From NCBI RefSeq assembly GCF_000153105.1, contig NZ_CH672376.1, positions 1,252,817 to 1,316,816 on the forward strand: a stretch of 64,000 nucleotides of DNA, written 5' to 3'. The stretch's first letter is position 1; the number at the start of each line of letters is the position of its first letter. The notes below the pieces were generated by a model. It saw nothing but the letters and a program-made list of their open reading frames with translations, was not told the origin of the DNA and made no database searches. Origin of the DNA: Blastopirellula marina DSM 3645 (lineage in GTDB: Bacteria > Planctomycetota > Planctomycetia > Pirellulales > Pirellulaceae). Shown here piece by piece: positions 42,064 through 54,400 of this stretch. A program made the position numbers and the translations under genes.

Positions 42064-44250
42064 GTGGCCGCATCGCTGCAAGTTCGCGTTCGCCCCGATC
42101 TGAAGATCGTTCGTCAGCAGGGGACGTTAGAGCCGCGGTACGTAGTGAAGGACCCTGTCGCGCTGCGCTATTTCTACTTTGGCGAACACGAGATGTTCAT
42201 CATGCGGCGTCTGAATGGTCAGATGTCGGTCGCCGAAATTCAAACGGCGTACCAAGAAGAATATGCTCCCCTGAAGATTCGCCCGATCGAGATCACCTCG
42301 TTCTGTCACTCGCTGCATTCGCGTGGGTTGGCGATCGGCGGCGTGACCGGCGAATCGCAGCAACTACTGCAGCGAGCCGATCAGCAACGACTTTGGCGCT
42401 GGTCGACGACGCCGCTCTCGATTCTCTCGATTCGCTTACCAGGCGTCGATCTCGATCAAACGCTGACGGCGGTCGCTCCCTACTTCGCGTGGCTCTTTCA
42501 ACGAACGACGGTCGCGTTGGTCTTGAGCTTCGCAAGCGTGCTGATGTTGCTGGGGCTGTTGCATGCCGAGGAGATCTTCGACCGGATGCCGAGTGCGCAG
42601 TCGCTATTGCAGGGTGAAAATCTGCTGTGGATGACGCTCGCGCTGGCGCTGGTCAAAATTCTGCATGAGCTGGGACACGGACTGGCCTGTAAGCATTTTG
42701 GCGGCGAATGTCATCAGATCGGCGTCATGCTGTTGGCGTTTGTCCCTTGTCTCTACTGCGATGTATCGGATGCTTGGCTGCTGCCGGAGCGTAAAAAGCG
42801 AATGTTCGTCTCGGCGGCGGGAATGTACGTCGAGCTGATTATCGCTTCGCTCTGCGCGGTGCTGTGGTACTTCAGTGAGCCGGGGATCGTGCAGTCGATC
42901 TGCTTGAGCGTGATGTTGATCGCCGGCGTCAGCACGGTGCTAGTCAACGGCAATCCGTTGATGCGCTACGATGGATATTATTTGTTCGCCGATTGGGTTG
43001 ACGTGCCGAATTTGTCGCAACAAGCGAGCGAAGCGTTGCAACGCCCGCTGGCGCACTTTTTCACACGCCGCGCAACCAGTGACATCCGGCTCGACGCAAG
43101 TCCGGCGTTCCTGCGAACCTATGCGGTGCTGGCGCTCGCCTATCGCACGATGGTGATCGGAGTTCTGCTCTGGTTCGTCTATAAAATGTTAAAAGCGAAC
43201 GACATGGCGCCGCTGGGCGATGCGGTCGTGATGCTGGTGCTCGCCGGGTTGCTGTTGCAGCCGGCGATTGGTTTAGCGAGGTGGTGGAAACGTCCGATGG
43301 CGATGCGTGAACTTCGAGGAAAACGTTTCGCGGCGGCGGTAGTTGTCGTCGGTCTATTGCTGCTGGGGATGCTGCAAATCCGTTGGGCGGCGCGCGTGCA
43401 AGCGCCGATCTTGGCCCAGTTGGCCGATTCGCAAACGATTTATGTTCCGGTCGAAGGTCGCATCGAGTCGACGGTCGCAGCGGGTGAAAGAGTCGTCGCC
43501 GGCGCGGCGTTGGCTAAACTATTGAACGAGGAGATCGAACTGCGGCGCGTCGAGTTAACCGGCGATCTGGACGAGCAGCGACAGCATGTCGAGAACCTGC
43601 GTCGGCAGTTGAACAATGATCCGACCGCCGCGGCGCAAATTCCTGCGGCCGCCGCGGTGCTGACCGATTTAGAGCGGCAATTGGAGGTGGTGAATCGAGA
43701 CGTCGAGCGGCTGACCATTCGAGCGCCCAGCGATGGGATCGTCTTTCCCCCTCCACTACGCGTAGAACAACCTAGTAGCGATCGCCAGCTTCCCTCGTGG
43801 AGCGGAACGCCGCTGGATCTGACGAATCGCGGAGCGCTGCTTCGCCGCGGCGAACCGCTGGCGATCGTCGCCGCGACCAATCGGATCGAGGCGCAACTGC
43901 TCGTCCATCAGCGAGATGTCGATCTGATCGCCGCAGGAGACGCGGTCGAACTGCTATTTGACGGACTCTCAGGCAGTACGATCCGGGGACGAATCGTTGA
44001 GATCTCGCGGGCCGAACTGCTCGCCGCTCCGCGCAATCTGGCCCAAGGCGCCGAGGTGGCGATCCAGCAGGGAGAATCCGGCGAATTGGCGCTGGTCGAG
44101 CGAACCTATCAAGCGACGGTCGAATTGGATTCGCTGCCGGCGACTCTTTTGCCGGGAACTCGCGGCAAAGCGATCGTCCTGGGACGCTCGCTCTCTGTGG
44201 GAGAGCGGATCTCTCGGTGGATCAGCGGCAACTTTCGTTTTGAACTGTAG
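42064..44250 (+). CDS. PqqD-like / M50 metalloprotease / HlyD-like fusion membrane protein
   Basis: A 728-residue protein from a GTG start 3 bp after the HlyD gene. Residues 1-95 resemble a PqqD/RRE winged helix: RPDLKIV, RYVVKDPVALRYFYFGEHEM, IMRRLNGQMSVAEIQ and FCHSLHSRGLAI. The membrane part has about eight helices with the site-2-protease zinc motif HELGH (201-205) and the third-ligand motif NGNPLMRYDG (295-304), so the protease is intact. Residues about 430-728 are a HlyD-like periplasmic region: IYVPVEGRIESTVAAGERVV, a coiled coil (495-570), IRAPSDGIVFPPPL and a beta-barrel. Such 'peptide zinc metalloprotease' proteins occur beside HlyD/TolC in cyanobacteria and planctomycetes. Here it lies upstream of a giant LEPR-XLL protein, its likely substrate. 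Confidence 0.85.
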   Translation: MAASLQVRVRPDLKIVRQQGTLEPRYVVKDPVALRYFYFGEHEMFIMRRLNGQMSVAEIQTAYQEEYAPLKIRPIEITSFCHSLHSRGLAIGGVTGESQQLLQRADQQRLWRWSTTPLSILSIRLPGVDLDQTLTAVAPYFAWLFQRTTVALVLSFASVLMLLGLLHAEEIFDRMPSAQSLLQGENLLWMTLALALVKILHELGHGLACKHFGGECHQIGVMLLAFVPCLYCDVSDAWLLPERKKRMFVSAAGMYVELIIASLCAVLWYFSEPGIVQSICLSVMLIAGVSTVLVNGNPLMRYDGYYLFADWVDVPNLSQQASEALQRPLAHFFTRRATSDIRLDASPAFLRTYAVLALAYRTMVIGVLLWFVYKMLKANDMAPLGDAVVMLVLAGLLLQPAIGLARWWKRPMAMRELRGKRFAAAVVVVGLLLLGMLQIRWAARVQAPILAQLADSQTIYVPVEGRIESTVAAGERVVAGAALAKLLNEEIELRRVELTGDLDEQRQHVENLRRQLNNDPTAAAQIPAAAAVLTDLERQLEVVNRDVERLTIRAPSDGIVFPPPLRVEQPSSDRQLPSWSGTPLDLTNRGALLRRGEPLAIVAATNRIEAQLLVHQRDVDLIAAGDAVELLFDGLSGSTIRGRIVEISRAELLAAPRNLAQGAEVAIQQGESGELALVERTYQATVELDSLPATLLPGTRGKAIVLGRSLSVGERISRWISGNFRFEL

Positions 44251-44267
44251 CGCCGCCTGCATCCGCT

Positions 44268-45053
44268 TTACGGCAGGACGAACGCGGCCCCGGTATAGAA
44301 CGTTCCCATGTAGGCGGCTCCACGCCAGCTCCAGGGGAGTCCGTGTCGATCGTGCGGATTGTTGTCGCCCGGGCGATAGTGACCCAGCGTATAGATCCGT
44401 TCGCACGGCGGATTAACGCCGATCTTGTAGGGCAAGATCAGCGTGTTGGCGAAGAAGTGAGCCGCCGAGACCGCCGGTTGTACGACGCGATGGCGATTGC
44501 CATAACGCTCTAAGTTCACTTCTTCGAAGTAAAGCGGGCGATGATAGAAAGCAGGAGCTTCCCACATCGCAACCGACGGCGCCCAAGGGCGCTGCCTGCC
44601 GTAGATCGTGTCGACTTCGGGATATTCGGCGAAGAGTTCCTGGGCGACGTTGGCCGGCAGTTTGACTTGATGCTCGGCGTTGGTCTGGATTTCAGGATCG
44701 CGGTAGCCGGTGTTAATCGTGTAGGAGTCGGCCGGTCGGCGCTCTAGCAAAGTTTGCAATTGCTCAGGCGTCATGCTGCTGAAGGGATCGTGACCGCTCG
44801 CGACAGAGCGATAGAGTTCGCCGTAGCGTTTGCCGGGGGGAAGGATGTCATCCTCGGAGATGATTTCCCCTTGGGGAACGATTTCATCCGGCGGAGGATC
44901 GACCGGTCCAAACTCAGGCTCCGCCGTTTCAACGAGCACGACGGGCCGAATCCCATACGGGGTCTCCGCAGGCTCAGCACGGACCTCCCACGAAGCAAGA
45001 ATGGCTCCACAGAGGGGGAATGCGATCAGGCAGAGGCTATTAATTAGACGCAT
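44268..45053 (-). CDS. Secreted planctomycete-type protein, unknown
   Basis: A 261-residue protein with a signal peptide (MRLINSLCLIAFPLCGAILA, cleavage near VRAEP), then an acidic, proline-rich stretch (PVDPPPDEIVPQGEIISEDD). The C-terminal half holds PAFYHRPLYFEEVNLERYGN, SAAHFFANTLILPYKIGVNP and RIYTLGHYRPGDNNP. I have seen this C-terminal pattern in hypothetical planctomycete secreted proteins; no function is known. It points against the flanking export genes and converges with the M50 gene (18 bp apart), so it has its own promoter, upstream in the 45054-45431 gap. Confidence 0.65.
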   Translation of the reverse strand: MRLINSLCLIAFPLCGAILASWEVRAEPAETPYGIRPVVLVETAEPEFGPVDPPPDEIVPQGEIISEDDILPPGKRYGELYRSVASGHDPFSSMTPEQLQTLLERRPADSYTINTGYRDPEIQTNAEHQVKLPANVAQELFAEYPEVDTIYGRQRPWAPSVAMWEAPAFYHRPLYFEEVNLERYGNRHRVVQPAVSAAHFFANTLILPYKIGVNPPCERIYTLGHYRPGDNNPHDRHGLPWSWRGAAYMGTFYTGAAFVLP

Positions 45054-45277
45054 CCTTCGTCTTCACCATGCGAGTGCGAACGGGCCAAATGTCTCCGTTT
45101 CCTCTCCATCGGCGTTTACCGGGAATTTAGTCCAGTCGACTGGGGGACAGACGGTAAAGCTTCCGCATATTTGGCAAAATCGGCGCCATCGGAGAAGTTG
45201 GGTGGGTAGGATTGTGGGGGTTTGCGTGGGTTGGGGAGTTGAAAGCCGCAGGAATGAGGAAATGCCGTCGCGATTCG
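45054..45277. other. Divergent intergenic region before the giant gene
   Basis: Part of a 378-bp gap separating the minus-strand secreted protein from the giant gene. No gene is supported here: an open frame on the minus strand extends into the giant gene and has no recognisable motif. Confidence 0.4.
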
Positions 45278-45306
45278 TTGACATCCTCGGGATTCGTAAC
45301 TTGAAT
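45278..45306 (+). promoter_or_regulatory. Candidate promoter of the giant LEPR-XLL gene
   Basis: TTGACA (45278-45283), a 17-bp spacer and TTGAAT (45301-45306, four of six to the -10 consensus), about 125 bp before the giant gene's ATG. The -35 is perfect, the -10 weak, which might fit activator-dependent expression. Confidence 0.5.
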
Positions 45307-45431
45307 GGGAAAATACGTATCTTTTGACGGCTAGAGGGGTTATGCGCACATGACGCGTTCCTCGCTGGCGACGAACCTCTTGCCGCGCGCCGCCGAGCGC
45401 CAGGCGAGCGACCGACCAAGGGCGCTACCGA

Positions 45432-48400
45432 ATGAACCGAAAGCGAATCTTTTCGCGTTGGCTGAAGCGAAAAACGCGCCGTGCGGATGGGCCCGCTCCT
45501 CGTTTTTTCGATCAGTTCGACACCAAGCTCCGCTTTCGAGAGTTGGAACCTCGCGTCGTTTTGAATGCCGATGCGAACCTTGTCGGTGACGTTCTTCAAA
45601 TTGAAGTCGACGACGCCAACGACGCGGTCGAAGTCCGGTTCTACGACGATGGCGGCACCAGCTATTACCAAGTCACCGATGGCAAAGGGTTTGACCAGAA
45701 ATGGGATGCGAGCCTTGTTGCCGGAATCACGGTCAGCGACACTTCGCCAGGAGTCGAAGACGGGCAACAGGTGACGCTCCTCGATGATCATGCGACGCTG
45801 GATCCTTCGCTCGGTAAAGGGTTGATCACCAAGGGCGTCGAAGCCGTTTCTTTCCAAGGATCCGCACCTGGCGATTCGTGGACCTTCGCAACCGAAGTTT
45901 CGATTACGGCCGACACCCACGCCGCGCAGGTCAATCAGTCCGGCGCTGATTTGCTGACCCCGGCGACGACGCCGGTCAGCTTCGCCGCGATCAACGGCGC
46001 CAAGATCGACGTCACTTTGAACTCGACGGACAATGAGATCTCGCTGTTGAACGTCAGCCAAGGGGGCGACGTAAAGGTCGCGACGGCGGATGATATTTCG
46101 CTGGATCAGGTCAAAACGCAAGCTCTCGAACTGGTTTCGACTAAATCGATCACCAACCAGGTGAACGCCGCGGTCGATGTGACCAACAACGCCAGCTTTA
46201 AGGGCGCTAGCGTGACTTTGGGAGACCAAGCCGGCGACGATCTGTCATTCGGCTCGCTGACGTTCGATGGAGCCATGGTATCGATCGCGGAAGATGCCGA
46301 TACGCTGCTGTCTGGGAAGAACGCAGCAACATCGCTCGATCTGAGTTCGACCGGGAAGATCGAAAACGCCGTCGGTACCGAACTGAAGGTGACCAACAAC
46401 GCTTCGTTCGCAGCCGCCGACGGCATGGTGAACGCCAACAATCAGATCACGCTCGGTCAGGATGGGAGCGACGCTTTTGAGTTTGGTTCGCTGACGTTCA
46501 ATACCCTGGACGAGGTGAAGATCGCCGAGGCCGGCGATACGCAGTTGATCGCCGCGAGTTCGGCGGGCGCTCTCGTCTTGAATTCGACCGGCAAAATCGA
46601 AAACGTCGTCGGCGCGGAACTAAAGGTCACTGGCAACGCTTCGTTCATCGCCGCCGACGGTCTGGCGAACGGCAACAATCAGATCACGCTCGGTCAGGAT
46701 GGAAGCGACGTCTTTGAATTTGGTTCGCTGACGTTCAATACGGTTGACGCCGTGAACATCGCTGAGATCGGCGATACCTTGTTGAGTGGGGTTAGCAAGG
46801 CTGATTCGCTGATATTGGACTCGACCGGTTCGATTCAGAATGAAATGAAGGCCGAACTGGTCGTCGCGCAGAACGCCAAGTTCGTCGCCGGTAGTTCCAT
46901 TGCGCTGGGCAATGAAACGAATGACTTGATTCAGCTTGGTTCGCTGACGTTTGTCTCCAATTTTGGCGTATCGCTCCGCGAAGATGACGGTACGAAGCTT
47001 CGTGGGGTCAGTAAAGCAGCGACGCTTTATCTGCATTCGACCGGTTCAATTACCAATGAGGCCAACGCCGAGCTGAAGGTCAATTTCGTCGCTCAGTTCG
47101 CCGCCGACGATGGGGATGCGAAGAACGCCAACAATCAAATTACGCTAGGGGATCAGGCGGACGACAAGTTTCAATTCGCCTCCCTGAACTTTAATACCGT
47201 GGACAGCGTCTCGATCGCCGAAGATAGCGACATGCTGCTAGAAGCGACCAATACGGCGGGTTCACTCAGGCTCGCGTCGACCGGTAAGATCGAGAACAAA
47301 GCGAACGCAACGCTGAACGCGACCGGCGACGCGGTGCTGATCGCGGGAACCGATATCTCGATCGGTAATCAGTCGAAGGATCTCATCACTTTCGGTTCGC
47401 TCAACTTCAGTGGCGTCGCAGTCACGATCCAAGAAAACAACGATACGTTGCTGACTGGGAAGAGCGCGGCAACATCGCTCGATCTGAGTTCGACCGGCAA
47501 AATCGAAAATGCTGTCGGCACGGAACTGAAGGTCACTGGCAACGCTTCGTTTCTCGCCACGGATAGTCTGGCGAACGCCAACAATCAGATCACGCTCGGC
47601 CAGGATGGGAGCGACGCTTTTGAGTTTGGCGCTCTGACGTTCAATACGCTCGATGAGGTGAAAATCTCCGAGTCGGGCGATACGCAGTTGATCAATGCAA
47701 ATTCGGCAGGCGCTCTCGTCTTGAGTTCGACCGGCAAAATCGAAAATGCTGTCGGCACCGAGCTAAAGGTCACTGGCAACGCTTCGTTCATCGCCACGGA
47801 TAGTCTGGCGAACGGCAACAATCAGATCACGCTCGGTCAGGATGGGAGCGACGCTTTTGAGTTTGGCACACTGACGTTTAACACGCTCGACGCGGTGAAG
47901 ATCACCGAGATCAGTGATACGACACTTTCTGGCATGAGCACGGCTGGTTCGCTGGAACTCAAGTCAACCGGATCGATGACCGATGCTTCGATGACTTCGA
48001 TCATTGTTACCGGCGCGGCGACATGGACCGCGAAGAACGCCATCACGCTGGCGGACGAGGCTAGTAATACGCTGCAAATCAACGGCCTGGCGACGTTGAA
48101 GGCGGGTGCATCGATCGACATCGGCCCAGCCGGGACGGCGAATTTTGGGTTGCTGAATTTTCAGGGCGACGCGGTCACGATCCAGGAGGATAGCGACACC
48201 ATTCTCTCCGGTTCAAGCACGGCAAATTCTCTGGGTCTCACGTCGAGCGACTCGATTACCGACGCGAGCGGCGCTTCGGTCGTAGTTAGTGGACCAGCGA
48301 CGTTCGACGCGGGGACGACGATCAATCTGGCGAACGAAGGAACGGATCTGCTGCAGGTCACTGGCCTGGCAACGTTTAAAGCAGTCGGTTCGATCGACAT

Positions 48401-51400
48401 CGGTCCCGCGGGCACAGCAAACTTTGGCCTGCTGAATTTTCAGGGGGACGTGGTCACGATCCAAGAGGATAGCGACACCATTCTCTCTGGTTCAAGCACG
48501 GCGAACTCGCTGGATCTCACCTCCAAGGATTCAATCACCGACGCGACCGGCGCTTCGGTCGTAGTTAGCGGTTCGGCGACGTTTGATGCAGGCACAACGA
48601 TCAACCTGGCCAACGAAGCCGGCGACATCTTGCAGGTTAATGACCTGGCGACATTCATCGCAGTCGGCTCGATTGACATCGGCCCCGCGGGCACAGCGAA
48701 TTTCGGGCTGCTGAATTTTCAAGGGGATGCGGTCACGATCCAGGAGGATAGCGACACCATTCTCTCCGGTTCGAGCACGGCGAACTCGCTGGACTTAACC
48801 TCTGAGGATTCGATCACCGACGCGACCGGGGCTTCGATTGTAGTCAGCGGACCAGCGACGTTTGATGTAGGCACAACGATCAACCTGGCCAATGAAGCCG
48901 GCGACATCTTGCAGGTTAATGACCTGGCGACATTCATCGCAGTCGGCTCGATTGACATCGGCCCCGCGGGCATAGCGAATTTTGGGTTGCTGAATTTCCA
49001 AGGGGATGCGGTCACGATCCAGGAGGATAGCGACACCATTCTCTCTGGTTCAAGCACGGCGAATTCTCTGGGGCTCACGTCGAGCGACTCGATTACCGAC
49101 GCGAGCGGCGCTTCGGTCGTAGTCAGCGGACCAGCGACGTTTGATGCAGGCACAACGATCAACCTGGCCAATGAAGCCGGCGACATCTTGCAAGTAGACG
49201 ACTTAGCGACTTTCATCGCAGTCGGCTCGATCGACATCGGCCCCGCGGGCACAGCGAATTTTGGGTTGCTGAATTTCCAAGGGGATGTGGTCACGATCCA
49301 AGAGGATAGCGACACCATTCTCTCCGGTTCGAGTACGGCGAACTCGCTGGATCTCACATCGAGTGATTCGATCACGGATGCGACCGGCGCTTCGGTCGTA
49401 GTTAGTGGACCAGCGACGTTCGATGCGGGGACGACGATCAATCTGGCGAACGAAGGAACGGATCTGCTGCAGGTCACTGGCCTGGCAACGTTTAAAGCAG
49501 TCGGTTCGATCGACATCGGTCCCGCGGGCACAGCAAACTTTGGCCTGCTGAATTTTCAGGGGGACGTGGTCACGATCCAAGAGGATAGCGACACCATTCT
49601 CTCCGGTTCGAACACGGCGAATTCTCTGGATCTCGTATCGAGTGATTCGATCACGGATGCGACCGGCGCTTCGATTGTAGTCAGCGGACCAGCGACGTTC
49701 GATGCAAGCACGACGATCGACCTCGCGAATGAAGGAACGGATCTGCTGCAGGTAAATGGCCTGGCGACGTTTAAAGCAGTCGGTTCGATCGACATCGGCC
49801 CCGCAGGCACAGCGAATTTTGGGTTGCTGAATTTTCAAGGGGACGTGGTCACGGTCCAAGAGGATAGCGACACCATTCTCTCTGGTTCAAGCACGGCGAA
49901 TTCTCTGGATCTCGTATCGAGTGATTCGATCACGGATGCGACCGGCGCTTCGATTGTAGTCAGCGGACCAGCGACGTTCGATGCAAGCACCACGATCGAC
50001 CTCGCGAATGAAGGAACGGATCTGCTGCAGGTAAATGGCCTGGCGACGTTTAAAGCAGTCGGTTCGATCGACATCGGCCCCGCAGGCACAGCGAATTTCG
50101 GGTTGCTGAATTTCCAAGGGGATGTGGTCACGATCCAGGAGGATAGCGACACCGTTCTCTCCGGTTCGAGCACGGCGAACTCTCTGGGTCTCACATCCAG
50201 TGATTCAATCGCCGACGCGACCGGCGCTTCGATCGTAGTTAGCGGTTCGGCGACGTTCGACGCGGGCACGACGATCAACCTGGCGAACGAAGCCGGCGAC
50301 ATCTTGCAGGTCAATGACCTGACGACATTCATCGCGGCCGGCTCGATCGACATCGGCCCCGCAGGCACAGCGAATTTTGGGTTGCTGAATTTCCAAGGGG
50401 ACGCGGTCACGATCCAGGAGGATAGCGACACCATTCTCTCCGGTTCGAGTACGGCGAACTCGCTGGATCTCACATCGAGTGATTCGATCACGGATGCGAC
50501 CGGCGCTTCGATCGTAGTCAGCGGTCCAGCGACGTTCGACGCGGGCACAACGATCAACCTGGCCAATGAAGCCGGCGACATCTTGCAAGTAGACGACTTA
50601 GCGACATTCATCGCGGCCGGCTCGATCGACATCGGCCCCGCAGGCACAGCGAATTTTGGCTTGCTGAATTTCCAAGGGGACGTGGTCACGATCCAGGAGG
50701 ATAGCGACACCGTTCTCTCCGGTTCGAGCACGGCCAACTCGCTGGACTTAACCTCTGAGGATTCGATCACCGACGCGACTGGGGCTTCGATCGTAGTTAG
50801 CGGTTCGGCGACGTTCGACGCGGGCACAACGATCAACCTAGCGAATGAGGGGACGGATCTGCTGCAGGTGGATGGCCTGGCGACGTTCATCTCGAGCGGC
50901 GGCCAGACGATTGACGTTGGCGTCGACAATGGTATTAATCGTGGGGATGACAGCGGCGCTACGGTCTTGCTCGGGCAAGTGACGTTCGTCAGCGACAACG
51001 GCTTGAATGTGCGTGATTCGGTCACGATTCGCGAAGATTCCGACGTGGAAGTAACGGGAGTCAATCTGGCGGCCGATTTATTTTTGGCGGCGGACGGATC
51101 GATCATTCAAGTCGAAGATGGGAACCCGCTGACGGCGGATCGGATTGATCTGGATGTGAACGGCGATGGTAGCGTGGTTGGCGACGCCCTGTTTGAAGCG
51201 GCCGTTGGCGCTGTCATCCATCTTTTTGGCGACACTTCGGCCAATCCGCTAGGTGAGCCGGTCTCGACGTTTTTGGCGGATAACAAAATCGCGGGCGTCG
51301 AATTTCGCGCCCCAGGCGGCGGCGATCTGTCCGATATCTACTATCGCAATATCAGCACGGCGGCGCTCTTTCCGACCTTGCCAGGCACGGTGACTGGGAA

Positions 51401-54400
51401 CCTGAGGATCCAGTTTGCGGCGGCGGATATGCTGATTGATGACGATCTCAATGTCGGCGCTCAGTTGATTCTCGAAGCGCTCGGAACTTTGAACAGCATT
51501 GCGGATATGGATGGCGTTTCGATCGTTGCGCAAGACGCAATCATCGTCGCCGACGGCACGATCACGCTGGCCGACGAGGCGAACAATGAACTGAAGATCG
51601 GCGCCGCGGCGGATGACAACGCGTTCTTCTATTCGCGTGCCGGCAAAGCGATTGTCATCGGCGCCAGCGATGCGAATGGAACCGCCAGCGGAGCGACGGT
51701 CGAACTCTCCTCGCTGACTTTCCATAGCAGTGATCGAATGACGGCCCGCGGCGATATCGTTATTCACGAGACCGACTCGACGCTGTTGGCTTCACGACGG
51801 TTCGATCTTGACGGTTCGCCGGTGATCTTCGTGAACCGGGGCGACTCGTTGGTGTTGATCACCGAAGGCGATTTGACCGACGCCGATTCGGACGGCTCGC
51901 TCAACGGAAATATTTTGCGAGCCAGCGTCGATGTCGCCAACAGTTCGGTGATGATTGCGGACGGAGAAATTCATCTGGCCGATCAAGCGACGATCATGGT
52001 GGATGGCGTCGACCTGGGCGTCTACTCGCTCGGCTTGAATGACGGCGCCTTGGATAACGATATCGCATTGTTCGTGACGACCGCAGGTCAAGATATTCGC
52101 GTGGGCGTGTCCGACATGTTGGCGACCGACAGCGGCGCGTCGGTGAAGGTCGATGGCCTGACTTTCCACACGGTGGGCGGAACGGGGAGCGTCTATCTGC
52201 AAACCGACAGCGATACCCTTCTGGCCAACCGTAAATTCGCCGGCACCACTTATGAGAATCTCGCCGACAATCTGGTGTTGCGTACGACGGGACTGATCGG
52301 TTCGGCCGGAAGCGACAAGACCTCGGTTATCGGTGACGCACGTTTTCTCGCGAGCGGCGACATTAAGTTAGTGAACTCGGATGCCGACGCTCAATTGCTG
52401 GTCGGCGACAACGCATTCTTCCAGTCTGGCGGATCCGTCACGGTAGGCGTAGGGACGAGCGGCGTCAATTTGGGCACGTTGACGTTTAATGCGAAGGCCG
52501 CGGTGAGAATCACCGAAACGAACGCGAGCGGCGGCTTTGTCGCGCCCGCGGCCGGAATGACGATCATCGACACCAACTTTGCCGGCGGCAGCACGAATTA
52601 CGCTTCCTCGGCGACGCTCCTCTCTGACAGTTTTATTGCCGACGCTTTGGCGACGACCATTGAAGTCGATACGTTTGCTGCGCTGACGGCCGCTACGACG
52701 ATCACGCTAGGTGACAACGTCGGCGACAAGCTAGTCGTGAAGGGCGGCGCATCGTTCACTTCGACCGGCGGAGAGCAGATTGACATCGGCGTAACGCCAA
52801 CAGCGAAACTTGCGACCGATCGCGGGGCCGATAGCGGCGCGACCGTCGAACTAGGCGCGCTGCGGTTCGAGAGCAGCGGCGGTGACGTGACCGTCCATGA
52901 GGATGGGGGGATGTTGCTGGCCGGGACGAGTCAAGCCGATACGCTTGTCTTGGTCGCGAACCAGGGGGATCTTCGCGACGCTGTCGAGACCAAGGTCACG
53001 GTGACCGATTTCGCGGAGTTTCATGCCGAACTGGATGTGGTGCTCGCCGATCAGAAGACCGACGAATTGACCGTCATCGGCAACGCACTGTTCACTTCCG
53101 GCGACACCAACTACTTTGCAACGCCCGGCGTTGTGCGCGAGATTAGCGTCGGCGTGATCGATGTCGATGCAGCGAGTAACCCGAATGCTTCTGGACGGGG
53201 AGCCGAAAGCGGCGCGATGGTGTCGCTGGGAAGTGTGACGTTTTTTGGTTTCGCCAATCTGGATGCCGGCGTCCATGCGACGATTCGCGAAGACGCGTCG
53301 ATGGTGATCACCCACGCCGAGCGTCGCGAAGGGGGCGGTTCGACCGAGATCACCAACTTTGCTCAGACGGCGATGCTGATTGCCGACAACGCCGCAAATA
53401 ATGCGACGATCACCGATTCGCAAATCGACGGGGTCGGCGGTACTTCGATCGAAGCGACCGACTACGCCCTATTTCAGGCCAACTCGCACATTGTGTTAGC
53501 GAATGAATCGGCGGACGTGTTTAGTATCGAAGGAAACGCCTACTTTGCGTCGCAGCTGGGTGATATCGATCTGGGCGTTCTGGCCAAGAGCGTCAACGCG
53601 CTCGATCGGGGCGCTGACAGCGGCGCCAACGTACAACTGGGGACGCTCACATTTCAGGCGACCCTGGGTGACGTCACGATTCATGAAGATAGCGATACGA
53701 CGCTGGCCCAGGGAAACCCCTTGCGAGGAACCGGTAGTACGGCCAATTCGCTGGTGCTTGAGAGCAGCGGATCGATCGACGATACGGCTGGGACCAGTCT
53801 GGTCGTCGCCCAACGGATTGCGGCGCCGGTCGCCGGTTCGGCCGAGGATCAGGTCGACGGCTTAGCGATCTTGCGAGCCGGCGCCGATGTGCATCTGGGA
53901 GACTCGGCCGGGGACGCGATTGATCTGCGGCGGTTGTCGCTGACGGTCGGCGGCGACGTTTCGATCACGGAAACTTCGGCCAGCGACGGCGGTTTATTGT
54001 TGGTCGATGGTTCGCAAACCGCCGGAACGATGGCGATCAGGTCCGACGGCCATCTCGTCCAAATCAACGACGAGCGAACCGGCGCCGCGTTTAGCATGAT
54101 CGTCGCCGATCAAGCGTTGTTGGTCGCCGGCGGAGCGATCGTGATGACCAACGTCGATTTCCAACAGGCGACAATGCAGGCCCACGGAACTTTGCAGGTG
54201 ACGCCTGGCGCTGCGCTGAATACGACTGATGCGGCGAACGGCGGATTGCTCGGTCGCCGTACGACCGATGCGATTTCGAGCTACTTGCCCAACTCGAACG
54301 ACGACACGTTCGCGCCGAAGGGACCCAGTACGACGCCAGACACGCAAACCAATATGGATGGCGCCTATTCGGTGGTGTTGTCGGACGTGAACAGTCTGAC

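Noticed and set aside
42124-42140. LEPR string (TLEPRYVV) near the start of the M50 protein, as if it were another LEPR-XLL protein
   Set aside because: The surrounding RYVVKDP pattern belongs to the PqqD-like domain, and the XLL part and basic leader are missing, so I treat the four-residue match as chance.
45063-46229. A 388-codon minus-strand open frame across the start of the giant gene
   Set aside because: No ribosome site, no domain, and it overlaps the LEPR-XLL coding start.
48719-51106. Long open frames on the minus strand inside the giant gene (up to 423 codons)
   Set aside because: They track the 279-bp repeats exactly, so each repeat keeps the frame open. They have no ribosome site or known domain and lie opposite a clear coding frame.
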